This document shows positions 52,170 to 61,863 of a stretch of 64,000 bases of DNA, in pieces. The notes beneath the pieces were generated by a model, which was not told where the DNA came from, did no database searches, and was given only the letters and a program-made list of their open reading frames with translations. The stretch lies in assembly GCF_900215575.1 (NCBI RefSeq), contig NZ_OBEJ01000004.1, forward strand, positions 62,001 to 126,000, given 5' to 3'. This DNA is from Natronoarchaeum philippinense (GTDB taxonomy: Archaea; Halobacteriota; Halobacteria; Halobacteriales; Natronoarchaeaceae). The position numbers and the translations under genes were made by a program. Position 1 is the first letter of the stretch, and each line of letters starts with the position of its first letter.

Positions 52170-53192
52170 ATGGGATACCTGCGCAACCGGTTGATACAGG
52201 CATTCGTAACTTTATTTAGTATAGTGACAATCGGATTTATTTTTATCCGATTGATGCCCGGTGGGCCGGAGGACTACCTCCGGTCGAACATCCGCAACAA
52301 TCCACAGCGGTACGGCCTCGAGCCTCGCCCGACGCCGCAGGAGATCCAACGCGTTCTCAACGACATCCTGATCACGCCGCCGGACGAACCGCTCTGGGAA
52401 CTGTACATCGACTACATGACCGGCGTCGTGCAGGGCGACTTCGGCATCTCGTACGTCGTCGAGCCCGGCGCACCGGTGATGCAACTGATCGCCGAGGCGG
52501 CGCCGTGGACCATCTTCCTGTCGTCGATCTCGATGGTCTACGGGCTGTTCGTCGGGATCATCCTCGGCACGGTCATGGCCTACTACGAGGGCACGAAGTT
52601 CGACCTCGGGATGACCGCGTCGATGCTGTTCAACTCCGCCATCCCCTACTACGTCGCCGCAATCTTGCTGCTGTACCTGTTCGCCTACCAGTTCCAGTGG
52701 TTCCCCCGCGGCGGTCGGATGGCGCCGAACACGACGCCGGGCTTTAACCTCCCGTTCATACGCGGCGTGTTCTATCACGCCGCGTTGCCGAGCTTATCGA
52801 TGATCGTCACCGGGTTCGGGGGTGGTGCCCTCGGGATGCGCGCGAACGCGATCCGCATCCTCGGCTCGGACTACATCCGGGTCGCCCGTCTGCGTGGGCT
52901 CTCGGCGTACAAAATCTCGACGCGCTACCTCGGACGCAACGCCATCCTGCCGATGTACACGGGCATCGTCATCGGGATCGGCGGCATCCTCGGCGGCTCG
53001 GTCATCTTGGAGACGATCTTCTCGTACTCCGGGATGGGGCTGTTGATGTTCGAGGCGACAGTCGCTCGGGACTTCCCGCTCCTGACGGCCAACATCGTCA
53101 TCGGGACGCTGTTTTTCGTCGTCGGGACGCTGGTCGCGGACTTCACGTACGCGCTGATCGACCCGCGCGCAGAGCAGTCGAGCATGGGGTGA
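52170..53192 (+). CDS. ABC transporter permease (DppB type)
   Basis: A 340-residue inner-membrane permease with six predicted helices (first at residues 9-28, then about 110-135, 148-170, 205-225, 265-285 and 305-328). The EAA-type coupling loop is DYIRVARLRGLSAYKISTRYLGRNAILP (about 231-258). TTTTTAT at 52136-52142 gives it its own leaderless promoter 28 nt before ATG. It pairs with the next permease. Confidence 0.92.
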   Translation: MGYLRNRLIQAFVTLFSIVTIGFIFIRLMPGGPEDYLRSNIRNNPQRYGLEPRPTPQEIQRVLNDILITPPDEPLWELYIDYMTGVVQGDFGISYVVEPGAPVMQLIAEAAPWTIFLSSISMVYGLFVGIILGTVMAYYEGTKFDLGMTASMLFNSAIPYYVAAILLLYLFAYQFQWFPRGGRMAPNTTPGFNLPFIRGVFYHAALPSLSMIVTGFGGGALGMRANAIRILGSDYIRVARLRGLSAYKISTRYLGRNAILPMYTGIVIGIGGILGGSVILETIFSYSGMGLLMFEATVARDFPLLTANIVIGTLFFVVGTLVADFTYALIDPRAEQSSMG

Positions 53193-53198
53193 CCTCGT

Positions 53199-54251
53199 AT
53201 GGGAACTGACGACACGACGTACGACGGCGAAGAATCGTCACCGTTCACGTCACAGGCCGAATACGATGCGACGGCGGCCGACGTGTTCGAGGAACTGATC
53301 GAGGTCTGGGTGGTCGCGCCGATGAAGGTGATCTGGAACGACATCCGGGGCCGCTTTGGCATCCTGATCATCGCCATCTACCTCCTGATGGGGACCGTCG
53401 GCGTCGCGTTCTGGCCGACGCCGAGTCTGAGTCAGGCGCCGCGACTCGTCCAGCCGTTCGAGAACATGCGCTACCCGCTGGGGACCGACGCGTTCGGGCA
53501 GGATCTGCTCGGACTGATGATCCACTCGACCCCGGCGATGCTCAAGATGATCCTCTCGGGCGCCATCTTCGGCGGCGTCATGGGCATCGCGGTCGGGCTG
53601 GTTGCCGGCTACATGGGTGGCACCGTCGACAAGGTTCTGATGACGGTGACGGACACCTTCGGGTCGATTCCCGGCCTGCCGCTCCTGTTGATTCTGGTCG
53701 CCCTGATCGAACCGACCAACCCGTGGCTCGTCGGGATCGTTCTGAACATTCAGGGCTGGGCGGGCGGCTCGCGTGGCATTCGCGGCCAGACACTCGCGCT
53801 CCGGAACAAGGAGTACGTCGAGGCGTCCCGATCGATGGGGCAATCGACCTCGAACGTCCTGTTCAAGGAGATTCTTCCCGAGTTGATGCCGATGATCGTC
53901 ATCGGATTCCTCGGCGGCGCAACCAGCATCATCTCGGCGTCCGTCGGGCTGTACTTCCTCGGGATCCTGCCCTACTCGACGCAGAACTGGGGCGTCGTCC
54001 TGAATCAGGCGTACATGCAGTCGGGGGCGCTGTACTCGCTGGAGGCGGCCCACTGGCTGCTGGTGCCCCTGTTTACGATCACGTTCCTCAACTTCGGGTT
54101 CGTGTTGCTGGCACAGTCTCTCGACCAGGTGTTCAACCCTCGCGTTCGCGCCCGTCACGAAGCGCGCAAGCAAAGCGCCGACGACGGTCCGCAAGGCCCG
54201 CAGAACGACGAGTTCGCCGACGACGCGGCGACTCAAGTCGGGGTGCAGTAA
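53199..54251 (+). CDS. ABC transporter permease (DppC type)
   Basis: A 350-residue permease; a polar cytoplasmic region of about 55 residues precedes the first helix (FGILIIAIYLLMGTVGVAFW). GTDAFGQDLLGLMIHSTP is the DppC signature after it, and KEYVEASRSMGQSTSNVLFKEILPELMP (about 205-232) is the coupling loop. It ends in a charged tail. It starts 6 nt after the preceding gene. Confidence 0.92.
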   Translation: MGTDDTTYDGEESSPFTSQAEYDATAADVFEELIEVWVVAPMKVIWNDIRGRFGILIIAIYLLMGTVGVAFWPTPSLSQAPRLVQPFENMRYPLGTDAFGQDLLGLMIHSTPAMLKMILSGAIFGGVMGIAVGLVAGYMGGTVDKVLMTVTDTFGSIPGLPLLLILVALIEPTNPWLVGIVLNIQGWAGGSRGIRGQTLALRNKEYVEASRSMGQSTSNVLFKEILPELMPMIVIGFLGGATSIISASVGLYFLGILPYSTQNWGVVLNQAYMQSGALYSLEAAHWLLVPLFTITFLNFGFVLLAQSLDQVFNPRVRARHEARKQSADDGPQGPQNDEFADDAATQVGVQ

Positions 54252-54261
54252 CTGATCAACA

Positions 54262-55323
54262 ATGTTCGAAGCAACTGAAGCGACCACGGCCGAACCGACA
54301 TCGAACGAAGACCCGATCATCGAGATCCGCAACGCGCACGTCACCTTCGACATGAGCCGCGGACAGGCGCGCGTGCTCAACGACATCGACATGGACATCT
54401 ACCGCGGCGAGACGCTCGGCGTCGCCGGCGAGAGCGGCTGTGGCAAGTCCATGTTCGCCTCCGCGTTGCTCGATGCCGTTCGTGATCCCGGACAGCTCCA
54501 CGGCGAGATCACGTACTACCCCGACGAGGGAGAACCGGTCGACATCCTCGATCTCGCAAAAGGCGACATGGACCGCATCCGCTGGCAGGAGATCGCCATG
54601 GTGTTCCAAGGGGCGATGAGCTCGTTCAATCCGACGACGACGATCCGCGCGCACTTCGAGGAGACCCTCGCAGCGCACAACGAGGATAAAGACGAGGGCA
54701 TGGAGCGCGCCCGACAGCTCATGCGCGATCTCAACCTCGAACCGGATCGTATCCTCGATTCCCACCAGCACGAACTGAGCGGCGGGCAGCGCCAGCGCGC
54801 CCTGATCGCGTTGAGTCTGGTCTTGGAACCGGAAGTGCTCGTCCTCGACGAGCCGACCGCCTCGCTGGACTTGCTCATGCAGCGGACGATCCTCCGCTTG
54901 CTCCACGAGGTCAAAGAGAAGTACGACCTGACGCTCGTGCTCATCAGCCACGACCTGCCGGTCATCTCCGGCTTCGCTGACCGACTCGGCGTGATGTACG
55001 GCTTCGAGTTCGTCGAGTTCGGCGAGACGACCGACGTGATGTACAACGCAGCCCACCCCTACACCCGATCGCTGCTTCGCGCGACGCCGAACCTCGACAT
55101 GCCGATCGAGGACATCGTCACGGTCGAGGGGACGAGTCCCGATCCGGTGAACATCCCGTCTGGCTGTCCGTACCACCCGCGGTGTCCGGTCGCCGACGAT
55201 CGCTGCGAGATCGAGAAGCCGGACATGAGCGACCTCGACGAACCCGGCCACGAGGCCGCGTGCTTCTACACCGATCAGGCGAAAACGTCGATTCCCGTCA
55301 CCTTCGGAGGTGAAGACCAATGA
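54262..55323 (+). CDS. ABC transporter ATPase (DppD type)
   Basis: A 353-residue ATPase. Walker A is GESGCGKSM (about residues 55-63), the signature LSGGQRQRA, and Walker B VLVLDEPTASLD. The C-terminal oligopeptide-transport region has the Cys cluster CPYHPRCPVADDRCE. It overlaps the next ATPase gene by 4 nt. It powers the transporter as a heterodimer with the following protein. Confidence 0.93.
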   Translation: MFEATEATTAEPTSNEDPIIEIRNAHVTFDMSRGQARVLNDIDMDIYRGETLGVAGESGCGKSMFASALLDAVRDPGQLHGEITYYPDEGEPVDILDLAKGDMDRIRWQEIAMVFQGAMSSFNPTTTIRAHFEETLAAHNEDKDEGMERARQLMRDLNLEPDRILDSHQHELSGGQRQRALIALSLVLEPEVLVLDEPTASLDLLMQRTILRLLHEVKEKYDLTLVLISHDLPVISGFADRLGVMYGFEFVEFGETTDVMYNAAHPYTRSLLRATPNLDMPIEDIVTVEGTSPDPVNIPSGCPYHPRCPVADDRCEIEKPDMSDLDEPGHEAACFYTDQAKTSIPVTFGGEDQ

Positions 55324-56453
55324 GCAAGACTGTCGACGACCCGCTCCTCTCGCTGGAGGATGTCAGCGTCGAGTTCAAGGACGAACCGCTCATCGAACAG
55401 GCCCTACCCGATAACATCGTCGAGCGCTTCGGACTGGGCGAGTCGCCGGTCAAGGCCCTCGACGACGTTACCGTCGAACTCGCCGAGGAGGACGCGCTCG
55501 TGCTGGTCGGCGAGAGCGGCAGCGGCAAATCCACGCTCGGCCGGACGGCGATCGGCCTGCAGGAATCGACCGAGGGGTCGGTCAAGTACGACGGGTACGA
55601 CATCGACGCCGTTCGCGAGGGCGAACACGCCGGCGAGGTCTATTTCGAGGACATTCGCCGTGCGCTCCAGATCGTCCATCAGGACCCCGGGTCTGCGCTG
55701 AATCCCTACCGGACGGTCAAGTCGACGCTGTCCCAGCCGCTCAAGCTCTGGTACCCCGACCTCGACCTGAACGACAGGCGAGAACGCATCCGCCGGATGC
55801 TACAGACCACCGGTATCACGCCCGCAGAGGAGTACATGGAGCGATACCCCCACGAGCTCAGCGGCGGCGAGCAACAGCGCGTCGCCATTATCCGTGCGAT
55901 GCTCGTCGAGCCAGACGTAATCCTGCTCGACGAGGTCGTCAGCGCGCTCGACGTGTCGCTCCGAGTCGACGTCATGGACCTGCTGTTGGAACTGCAGGAC
56001 ATGTTCGGCACCTCCTACATCTTCATCTCGCACAACCTCACGAACGCGCGGTACTTCGCCGACAAGGCCGACGGACGGGTCGCGGTGATGTACCTCGGAA
56101 ACATCGTCGAGATCGGGAGCGTCGAGGAGGTAATCGGCGATCCGAGCCATCCCTACACCAAGATCCTGAAGTGGGCGTCGCTCCCGCTCGATCCGATGGA
56201 GGGACGCGAGACGATTCCCGAGGAATCACCGATCATGATGGAAGACCCGCCGGATCCAGCCGACCCGCCAAGCGGCTGTCCGTTCCACGAGGCCTGTCCG
56301 AAAGCCCGTGAGGCCTGCCGGAACGAGGAGCCGGAACTGCTCTCGGCAGACGACGACACTGACCGCCTCGTGTCCTGCTTCCGCGAAGATGAGCACCACG
56401 AGTACTGGAACAGCGAACCGATCCACGACGAGGAACGGGACATCCCGCTGTAA
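55320..56453 (+). CDS. ABC transporter ATPase (DppF type)
   Basis: A 377-residue ATPase. Walker A is GESGSGKST (about 64-72), the signature LSGGEQQRV, and Walker B VILLDEVVSALD, where Val replaces the usual Pro after DE. The C-terminal Cys-rich segment CPFHEACPKAREAC is as expected for the family. An insert between the first strands (DEPLIEQALPDNIVERFGLGESPVKAL) is typical of longer archaeal forms. Confidence 0.93.
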   Translation: MSKTVDDPLLSLEDVSVEFKDEPLIEQALPDNIVERFGLGESPVKALDDVTVELAEEDALVLVGESGSGKSTLGRTAIGLQESTEGSVKYDGYDIDAVREGEHAGEVYFEDIRRALQIVHQDPGSALNPYRTVKSTLSQPLKLWYPDLDLNDRRERIRRMLQTTGITPAEEYMERYPHELSGGEQQRVAIIRAMLVEPDVILLDEVVSALDVSLRVDVMDLLLELQDMFGTSYIFISHNLTNARYFADKADGRVAVMYLGNIVEIGSVEEVIGDPSHPYTKILKWASLPLDPMEGRETIPEESPIMMEDPPDPADPPSGCPFHEACPKAREACRNEEPELLSADDDTDRLVSCFREDEHHEYWNSEPIHDEERDIPL

Positions 56454-56478
56454 CGACTGACACACCTACACTACAACA

Positions 56479-56745
56479 ATGCTAGAATACACCCGACGCG
56501 CGATTGCGAGCCGATTCGACCACCCGATCTTCGCGCTGATGTACATCATCGCCGTCCTGCTGGCGGCGTCCGGAGCGACCGTGCAAGCGATGATCCGGGC
56601 CGGCATGTCCGACTGGGCTCTCGGTGCCGGATTCTTCGGCGTGTTCGCCGTCTTTTTCGCGCTCATCGGAACGATCTGCTACGCGCTCTTGTTCCTCGTC
56701 AAGGGCGTCTCGATCGCCCGCGACCGGATGGGCCCGGCGTCCTAA
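56479..56745 (+). CDS. Small two-helix membrane protein after the ATPases
   Basis: An 88-residue protein starting MLEYTRRAIASRFDHPIFALMYIIAVLLAASG, with a second helix ALGAGFFGVFAVFFALIGTICYALLFLV. It starts 25 nt after the ATPase stop and is probably co-transcribed. Family not recognised; perhaps an accessory of the transporter. Confidence 0.65.
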   Translation: MLEYTRRAIASRFDHPIFALMYIIAVLLAASGATVQAMIRAGMSDWALGAGFFGVFAVFFALIGTICYALLFLVKGVSIARDRMGPAS

Positions 56746-56849
56746 TCGGCCGCGACCGCCCCCGGAATTCTGCCCTTTGTCGCATCGCCACACCGTAGCT
56801 ATTCCGCGGTTGCAAAGCATTTATTACTAACAACCGAGCAGGTACCCCC

Positions 56850-57500
56850 ATGGTCGGAATCGGACTCGGAGCCCAGGAATCGCTGATTCAGCGCCGGGTG
56901 GACCGACGCGGAGCCGCACTGGAGGCGATCGTCGTCATCCTCTGTGGCCTGCTCGGTGCCGCCGGGTTTGCGTACTTCGCGCTGGAAATGTACTCGGCGC
57001 TCGAAGCGCCGCTGCCGTACACGAACTACACGCTGATCGGGATCGTTCTCGGCCCGATGCTCACCGTCTTCGGCATCTGGGTGCTGTACACCGTTGCGGC
57101 CCATCTGGTCGCTAACTTCCTCGGCGGCCGCGGACCTATTAGCCGCGCGCTGCGTGTCACCGGCTGGGCGATCATGCCGATCGGCGTCTGGATGCTGCTC
57201 CGATCGATCGTCATCGTCGCGCTGTTCTACAGCGTCGACTTCCCGCCGAGCCCCGAGGGAATCTCCCCGGAAGCACAGGTTCAAAACGTCATGGAACTCG
57301 GTCTGGAGAGCCCGGCGTACTTTGCGACCTTCCTCGTTGGGCTGGTGTTCGTCGCGTGGAGTTGGCGGCTGCTCGCCGTCGGCATCGAGAACGCAAAGGA
57401 AGTCTCACGGGACAAGGCCCGCAAGATCGCGGCGGTGCCGGCCGTCATCGTCGGCCTCTACCTGCTCCAGTCCGGGCTTCAGTGGTGGACGCCGTTCTGA
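56850..57500 (+). CDS. Yip1-like multi-pass membrane protein
   Basis: A 216-residue protein with five hydrophobic segments (about 25-46, 59-85, 101-125, 152-172 and 190-208). The arrangement GALEAIVVILCGLLGAAGF, GGRGPISRALRVTGWAIMP and the long cytoplasmic linker resemble the YIP1 family in archaea. TTTATTA (56820-56826) is 23 nt upstream of the ATG. Function unknown. Confidence 0.65.
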   Translation: MVGIGLGAQESLIQRRVDRRGAALEAIVVILCGLLGAAGFAYFALEMYSALEAPLPYTNYTLIGIVLGPMLTVFGIWVLYTVAAHLVANFLGGRGPISRALRVTGWAIMPIGVWMLLRSIVIVALFYSVDFPPSPEGISPEAQVQNVMELGLESPAYFATFLVGLVFVAWSWRLLAVGIENAKEVSRDKARKIAAVPAVIVGLYLLQSGLQWWTPF

Positions 57501-57595
57501 TCCGTGGCGATGCCACGCCGCTTTGCTTCCGCTGTGCTGTCGATCGGCGTCCCCGAGCGGGAAAGCTTTAGGGCGATCCGGCGGGACCGGCAACC

Positions 57596-57799
57596 ATGAA
57601 CCGGAACTTCTGGAAGGGGATGCTCATCGCCTGCGTGCTGATGCTGCTGTTGCTCGCTGTCTCCGTTCCGTTTCTCGAACCCGGATCGGCGACGTTCGTC
57701 GTCCTCCAGTTGGCGGCGATCCATCTCGTCGTCGCCATGGGGATGATCAGCGCGCTGCTGTACTTCGAGTGGGACCCCTTCGAGCCGTTCCGTCCCTGA
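57596..57799 (+). CDS. Small two-helix membrane protein
   Basis: A 67-residue protein: MNRNFWKGMLIACVLMLLLLAVSVPF is the first helix and FVVLQLAAIHLVVAMGMISALLYF the second, ending WDPFEPFRP. GCTTTA (57565-57570) lies about 26 nt upstream, consistent with a leaderless start. Family not recognised. Confidence 0.6.
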   Translation: MNRNFWKGMLIACVLMLLLLAVSVPFLEPGSATFVVLQLAAIHLVVAMGMISALLYFEWDPFEPFRP

Positions 57800-57878
57800 G
57801 ACGACGCTCGCGTCGGCCGCTTTTTCGGTGCTGGACGATAGTTTGAAGCGTCCCCACGGCAAACGAACGGACGTTCAA

Positions 57879-58397
57879 ATGGGCGCGTTCGAACTGCTCT
57901 CGCGGCTGGTCCGACGGCCGCTCGACCGCTCCGAGTCCGCCTCGATCCCCGAGGCAACAGTTCGTACCGCGGAGCGTGCCCGCGGCGAGACGGTCACGCC
58001 CGCGGTGCTGGCCAACGCGACGGGCCGCTCGGACCGTGCGATCACGGAGTATCTGGCCGACGACGAACAGCCCGAGTACGTGTTTCAGGGGAATCGACTG
58101 CTGATCAGCGACGGCGAGGACACGGAGACGAAGTACCCGACGCGGGATACGCAGGTCGTCGTCACCGATCGACGCGTCCTGATAGTCTTCGGTGGGCAAC
58201 TCTCAGACGAACTCTGGGAGACGCCGCTCGAGGACGTACAGTACGCGTATCTCGACGACGAGTCGTGGAAACGCCACCTGATCGTCGAGGCCAACCGGGA
58301 CGACAGCCCGATGACGTTCTACGTCGATGTCACCCTCGAATCGAACGTCGACGAGGTTCGAGCCGGCGCCGAGTACGTCCGCGAGCGGAGCGAGTGA
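57879..58397 (+). CDS. PH-domain-like protein
   Basis: A 172-residue protein. The first third is helical (TVRTAERARGETVTPAVLANATGRSDRAITEYLADDEQPEYVFQG). The rest is beta-rich (RVLIVFGGQLSDELWETPLEDVQYAYLDDESWKRHLIVEAN), a pattern of the bacterial PH-domain/YokE type. Start at 57879 (MGAFELLSRL) rather than an upstream in-frame start. Cytoplasmic. Function unknown. Confidence 0.6.
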   Translation: MGAFELLSRLVRRPLDRSESASIPEATVRTAERARGETVTPAVLANATGRSDRAITEYLADDEQPEYVFQGNRLLISDGEDTETKYPTRDTQVVVTDRRVLIVFGGQLSDELWETPLEDVQYAYLDDESWKRHLIVEANRDDSPMTFYVDVTLESNVDEVRAGAEYVRERSE

Positions 58398-58485
58398 CGC
58401 TCGCATCTACAGCGCTGCAGGCAGCCGATCTCGGCGCCTCCTCCGAGAACAAGGCTTATTTCGATTCCGACGTTCCTGTCGAACT

Positions 58486-60504
58486 ATGAACGGCGCCCCC
58501 GAACGCACGCCCACGGCTCGCGGCGAGTGCTCCGCCGGCCGCCGGGGTTTCTTGGCTGGACTCGCGTCAGGGGGTGCCCTCGCGCTATCCGGGTGCTCGG
58601 AACTCATCGGCGAGCGGAACGCCGAACTCTCGGTCGATGTCGAGGGACGGGCTTGGGTCACGAGCTTCGAAGGCAGGCTCGCCGACCGGCAACTCGTACA
58701 GCCGACGGGACTACTCGCTGCGTTTGCCAATGATATTGGATTCGGGCTCGGTCCCGAACCGGGAGCATCGTCGCCCGTCCTCGCCGATGAGCACGCGGAG
58801 ACGCCGTCGACCGTCTCGATGACGCTCCGTCCCGATCTGGAGTGGAGCAACGGCGACCCGCTCACCGCCGCTGATGTGGGCCGGTGGGCGTATATGCTCC
58901 GAGCCGGGGCGTCCGGACTCGCTCCAGTCCCCCAGATCAAGTCAGGGGAGCGGCGTCCGCAGTCGCCGTGGGAGGCCGTCACCGATGTCCGGTGGGACGA
59001 CAGGACGATCACGCTCGAGGGCCGGTTCGACGCCGTCACCAGTCCGCTGTACGCGCTGAACGCGCAGATCGGCGCTCGCCCTCGGGCGTACTACGACGGG
59101 CTCTGGAAGGAGTTCGTCGCCGCCTTCGACGACCGGCCGTGGGAGGACGCCGACACGCGAGCGCGCGTCGCCTCGATCGTCGAGGGCGACCTCTGGACTC
59201 TCGGCGACGACCGGCTCCCCCCGGCCGGAATCAACTTGGAAGACGACTACGTTGGCACCGGCTTGGAGGCCGCCTACAGCGGTCTCTGGTACCCCTACCG
59301 AACGGACGGGAGCAATCTCCACTTCACCGTCAACGATTCGCACCCGTTCGCCGACCGCGTCTCCTACGACGAAGTCGTCTGGGCGTTTCGCGACGATCCG
59401 GACGCGCGACTGTACGATCTCCGCTCGGGATCGATCGACGGCGCCGTGCTCGACGACGTTTCTCAGCACGCCGTCGAGAGCGTCCCCGACGCGATCAGCT
59501 CGTTCGACGGGCCGGCGACGGGCGGGGCCGCGCTGCAGTTTAACCACACGACACACCACCTCGGCGAACGCGACGTTCGGGCGGCGATCGCCGCCGTCAT
59601 CGACAGGAACAGCCTCGTCGAGGCGACGGTCGATGTCGGCGACGACGCCGTCGACATCCCCGGCGTCGATCTCCAGCACGAGCGCTGGGCACCGGCGAGC
59701 CTCCGGGATGTCTCCCGACCGTACGCCAGCGACCACGAGCGGGCACGAACCCTGCTCGAACGGGCCGGATTCGAGACGAACGGCGGCGACTGGCATACGC
59801 CCGAGGGCACTCCGTTCGAGTTCACCGTGCTCACCGCCGATCCGGACCCGACGCTGGCACTGTCGATCGCACAGCAACTGCGCTCGTTCGGGATCGACGC
59901 CTCGATGAAGCGCGTCGAGGCGACGAGCTACCAGCAACTGCTCCGAACGGGCCAGTTCGCCGCCACGACATCGTCGTGGTCGAGCCCCAACGCCGCCGGC
60001 CTCCCACGCGCTCGCACTGGCGAGTACGTTCGATCGCTCGTCCGCGACGGTCGATTCCCCGAGTCTGCGTTTCTGGCGGCCGCGGTCGACGACGCCGTCG
60101 CCGAGAACGGCGGCCTGCGCTGGGTGTCGACCGGACCGTCTGCTGCTGACCGGCGGCTGGCGTTCGACTCGGCTGAGGCGCTGCGGGCCGTTACGGTCGA
60201 TGCGCCGCCGATGGGCCAGCCCGATGGGACGCCGCGCGCGTGGCCGTATCTCTACCACGCCGTTCAGTCTGCGACGGCTGCCGATTCCTCTGACGCGATC
60301 GAGCACGCCAGAGCCTGCACGTGGGTGTACAACTACCAACTTCCGCGGCTGGAGCTTACGATTGACGTTCCGACGATCTTCCACGACACGTCCGAGTGGT
60401 CCGTTCCCCCAGCGGACGACCCGGCGTGGCGGTACGCCCGGCGCGATACCCAGCCCGGCGGTCTCTGGTCCGCACTCGGCTGGGGTCACGTCGACGCCGA
60501 CTAG
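58486..60504 (+). CDS. Family-5 ABC substrate-binding lipoprotein, orphan paralog
   Basis: A 672-residue Tat lipoprotein: GRRGFLAGLASGG and lipobox LSGC (Cys37). SBP_bac_5 features are LEWSNGDPLTAADVGRWAYML, LGERDVRAAIAAVIDRNSLV and ALSIAQQLRSFGIDASM. The ending WVYNYQLPRLELTIDVPTIFHDTSEWSVPP aligns with the binding protein at 49657, confirming paralogy. No permease or ATPase is adjacent on this side, so it may use the transporter at 52170. A convergent lyase-like gene suggests uronic-acid oligomers as a possible ligand. Confidence 0.85.
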   Translation: MNGAPERTPTARGECSAGRRGFLAGLASGGALALSGCSELIGERNAELSVDVEGRAWVTSFEGRLADRQLVQPTGLLAAFANDIGFGLGPEPGASSPVLADEHAETPSTVSMTLRPDLEWSNGDPLTAADVGRWAYMLRAGASGLAPVPQIKSGERRPQSPWEAVTDVRWDDRTITLEGRFDAVTSPLYALNAQIGARPRAYYDGLWKEFVAAFDDRPWEDADTRARVASIVEGDLWTLGDDRLPPAGINLEDDYVGTGLEAAYSGLWYPYRTDGSNLHFTVNDSHPFADRVSYDEVVWAFRDDPDARLYDLRSGSIDGAVLDDVSQHAVESVPDAISSFDGPATGGAALQFNHTTHHLGERDVRAAIAAVIDRNSLVEATVDVGDDAVDIPGVDLQHERWAPASLRDVSRPYASDHERARTLLERAGFETNGGDWHTPEGTPFEFTVLTADPDPTLALSIAQQLRSFGIDASMKRVEATSYQQLLRTGQFAATTSSWSSPNAAGLPRARTGEYVRSLVRDGRFPESAFLAAAVDDAVAENGGLRWVSTGPSAADRRLAFDSAEALRAVTVDAPPMGQPDGTPRAWPYLYHAVQSATAADSSDAIEHARACTWVYNYQLPRLELTIDVPTIFHDTSEWSVPPADDPAWRYARRDTQPGGLWSALGWGHVDAD

Positions 60505-60535
60505 AAATCTCCCCGCTACTGCCCCGAGTCGACGC

Positions 60536-61606
60536 TCAGAAACAGCTCCGGATCGCCTCGACCGGCGCCAACGCGAGCGTCAGTTCGCCGTCGACCTCGG
60601 TCGTGTACGCCAACGCCTCGTCGTTCCCGACGAACTGTGGCTGAACTGGCCGCTCGTCGGCCGATGCCGGCCCGGTTCCGACTTCGATGTGCTCACCGGT
60701 GTTCCGATCGGAGACGCGAATCGACGGTTCGGCGCCGTCAGTCGTTACAGCCACCAACCGGCCGTCGGCGGTCGCGTGTGCTCGCGCTGCCGGGATTGAC
60801 CACACGAGCTCCCGACGAGCGAGTTCGAGGTCGAGATACTCGACGCCGTCGGGGGAGACGTACCAGATCCCCGTTCCGTCGGGATCCCACCAGTGGCCGT
60901 CGTGCCTGTCGGGAAGCAACTCGTCGAGCGGCCGGGCGCCGAGTCCTTTCCGTGCGAGCAGGGCCGTTCCGGCCGGCGCGTCGCTGTCCTGTTCCGATGT
61001 CCGAGCGAACAGCAGCAGTGAGGGATCGGTCGGACTGTAGCTGACGCGCGCCGCCGGCCAAGTACGGTCGTGCCATGATTCGACGGTGCCGGTCGCGGTG
61101 TCGAGCGCGCCGACGCGAAACGTTTCGCCGTCGATCGTTCCGAGCCCGATCGAATCGCCATCGACCGACCGGGTTAGCCCCGCGGCGATCCGCCCACAAT
61201 CCGGTCGCGTCGCGGCGGCCTCGGCCCTATCTGTCCCCTCTCCGGCGTCGAGCGCGCCGATCTCTCTACCTGTGCCGTCAGCAGGATCGACGCTGACGAC
61301 CGACGTGGCTGTTGGGACGAGCAACTCCCCGGTCTCGCGATCGGCCGTCGGCGTCGCCCCGTCAGGGAGTTCCATCGCCAACTCGACGAGCTCGTCGTCA
61401 CGTAGATCGGCGATGGCGACGGTCGATACCTCGTCCGTGGCCCCGGTCTCGATCGGCAGATATCGCCCGGTCACCACGGCATCCGCGACGACGGCGTCGA
61501 ACCAGCTACTCTGCCTGATCGGTGAGTGATCGAGAATCGCGGTCTCGATGCCAGCACCCCCGGTCGCTACCGTCGAGAACAGCGCCGACGTTCTCGGGTC
61601 GATCAT
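60536..61606 (-). CDS. Oligogalacturonate-lyase-like beta-propeller protein
   Basis: A 356-residue protein of WD/beta-propeller build. Features recalling PF14583 (oligogalacturonate lyase) are ETAILDHSPIRQSSWFDAVVAD near the start, ARVSYSPTDPSLLLFAR in the middle and DRHDGHWWDPDGTGIWYVSPDG (about 248-269), with His residues that could bind the metal. Later blades contain AARAHATADGRLVAVTTDG. If correct it would cleave unsaturated digalacturonate in the cytoplasm. Other beta-propellers are possible. The start is 61606 (MIDPRTSALF). Convergent with the orphan binding protein. Confidence 0.55.
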   Translation of the reverse strand: MIDPRTSALFSTVATGGAGIETAILDHSPIRQSSWFDAVVADAVVTGRYLPIETGATDEVSTVAIADLRDDELVELAMELPDGATPTADRETGELLVPTATSVVSVDPADGTGREIGALDAGEGTDRAEAAATRPDCGRIAAGLTRSVDGDSIGLGTIDGETFRVGALDTATGTVESWHDRTWPAARVSYSPTDPSLLLFARTSEQDSDAPAGTALLARKGLGARPLDELLPDRHDGHWWDPDGTGIWYVSPDGVEYLDLELARRELVWSIPAARAHATADGRLVAVTTDGAEPSIRVSDRNTGEHIEVGTGPASADERPVQPQFVGNDEALAYTTEVDGELTLALAPVEAIRSCF

Positions 61607-61863
61607 GCGTCCACCTGCTCTCGACCGAGACACGGTCGGCCGCTGGCTCGGGTCGTAGTCATCCTGTCGGATAGCAACGCCCCGACGCTGGTAAATCTAC
61701 CTGCCTGCTCGCAGTTGTGACGGCGCGTCGTCACTCACACTATCGAAAATTACTTACGTTCGTTGGGTTATCAATGCGATAGTATGCCACGATCCAGCAG
61801 TGTAGCCAGAGGTGTACGTATCGCTCACCGTTGTCGCAGAACGATCTCCGATAGACTGGTAGT
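61607..61863. other. Intergenic region before DUF4129 gene
   Basis: About 257 bases. An AT-rich AAAATTACTTA (61746-61756) could be a promoter, followed by a 27-codon frame at 61784. Nothing else is seen. Confidence 0.45.
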
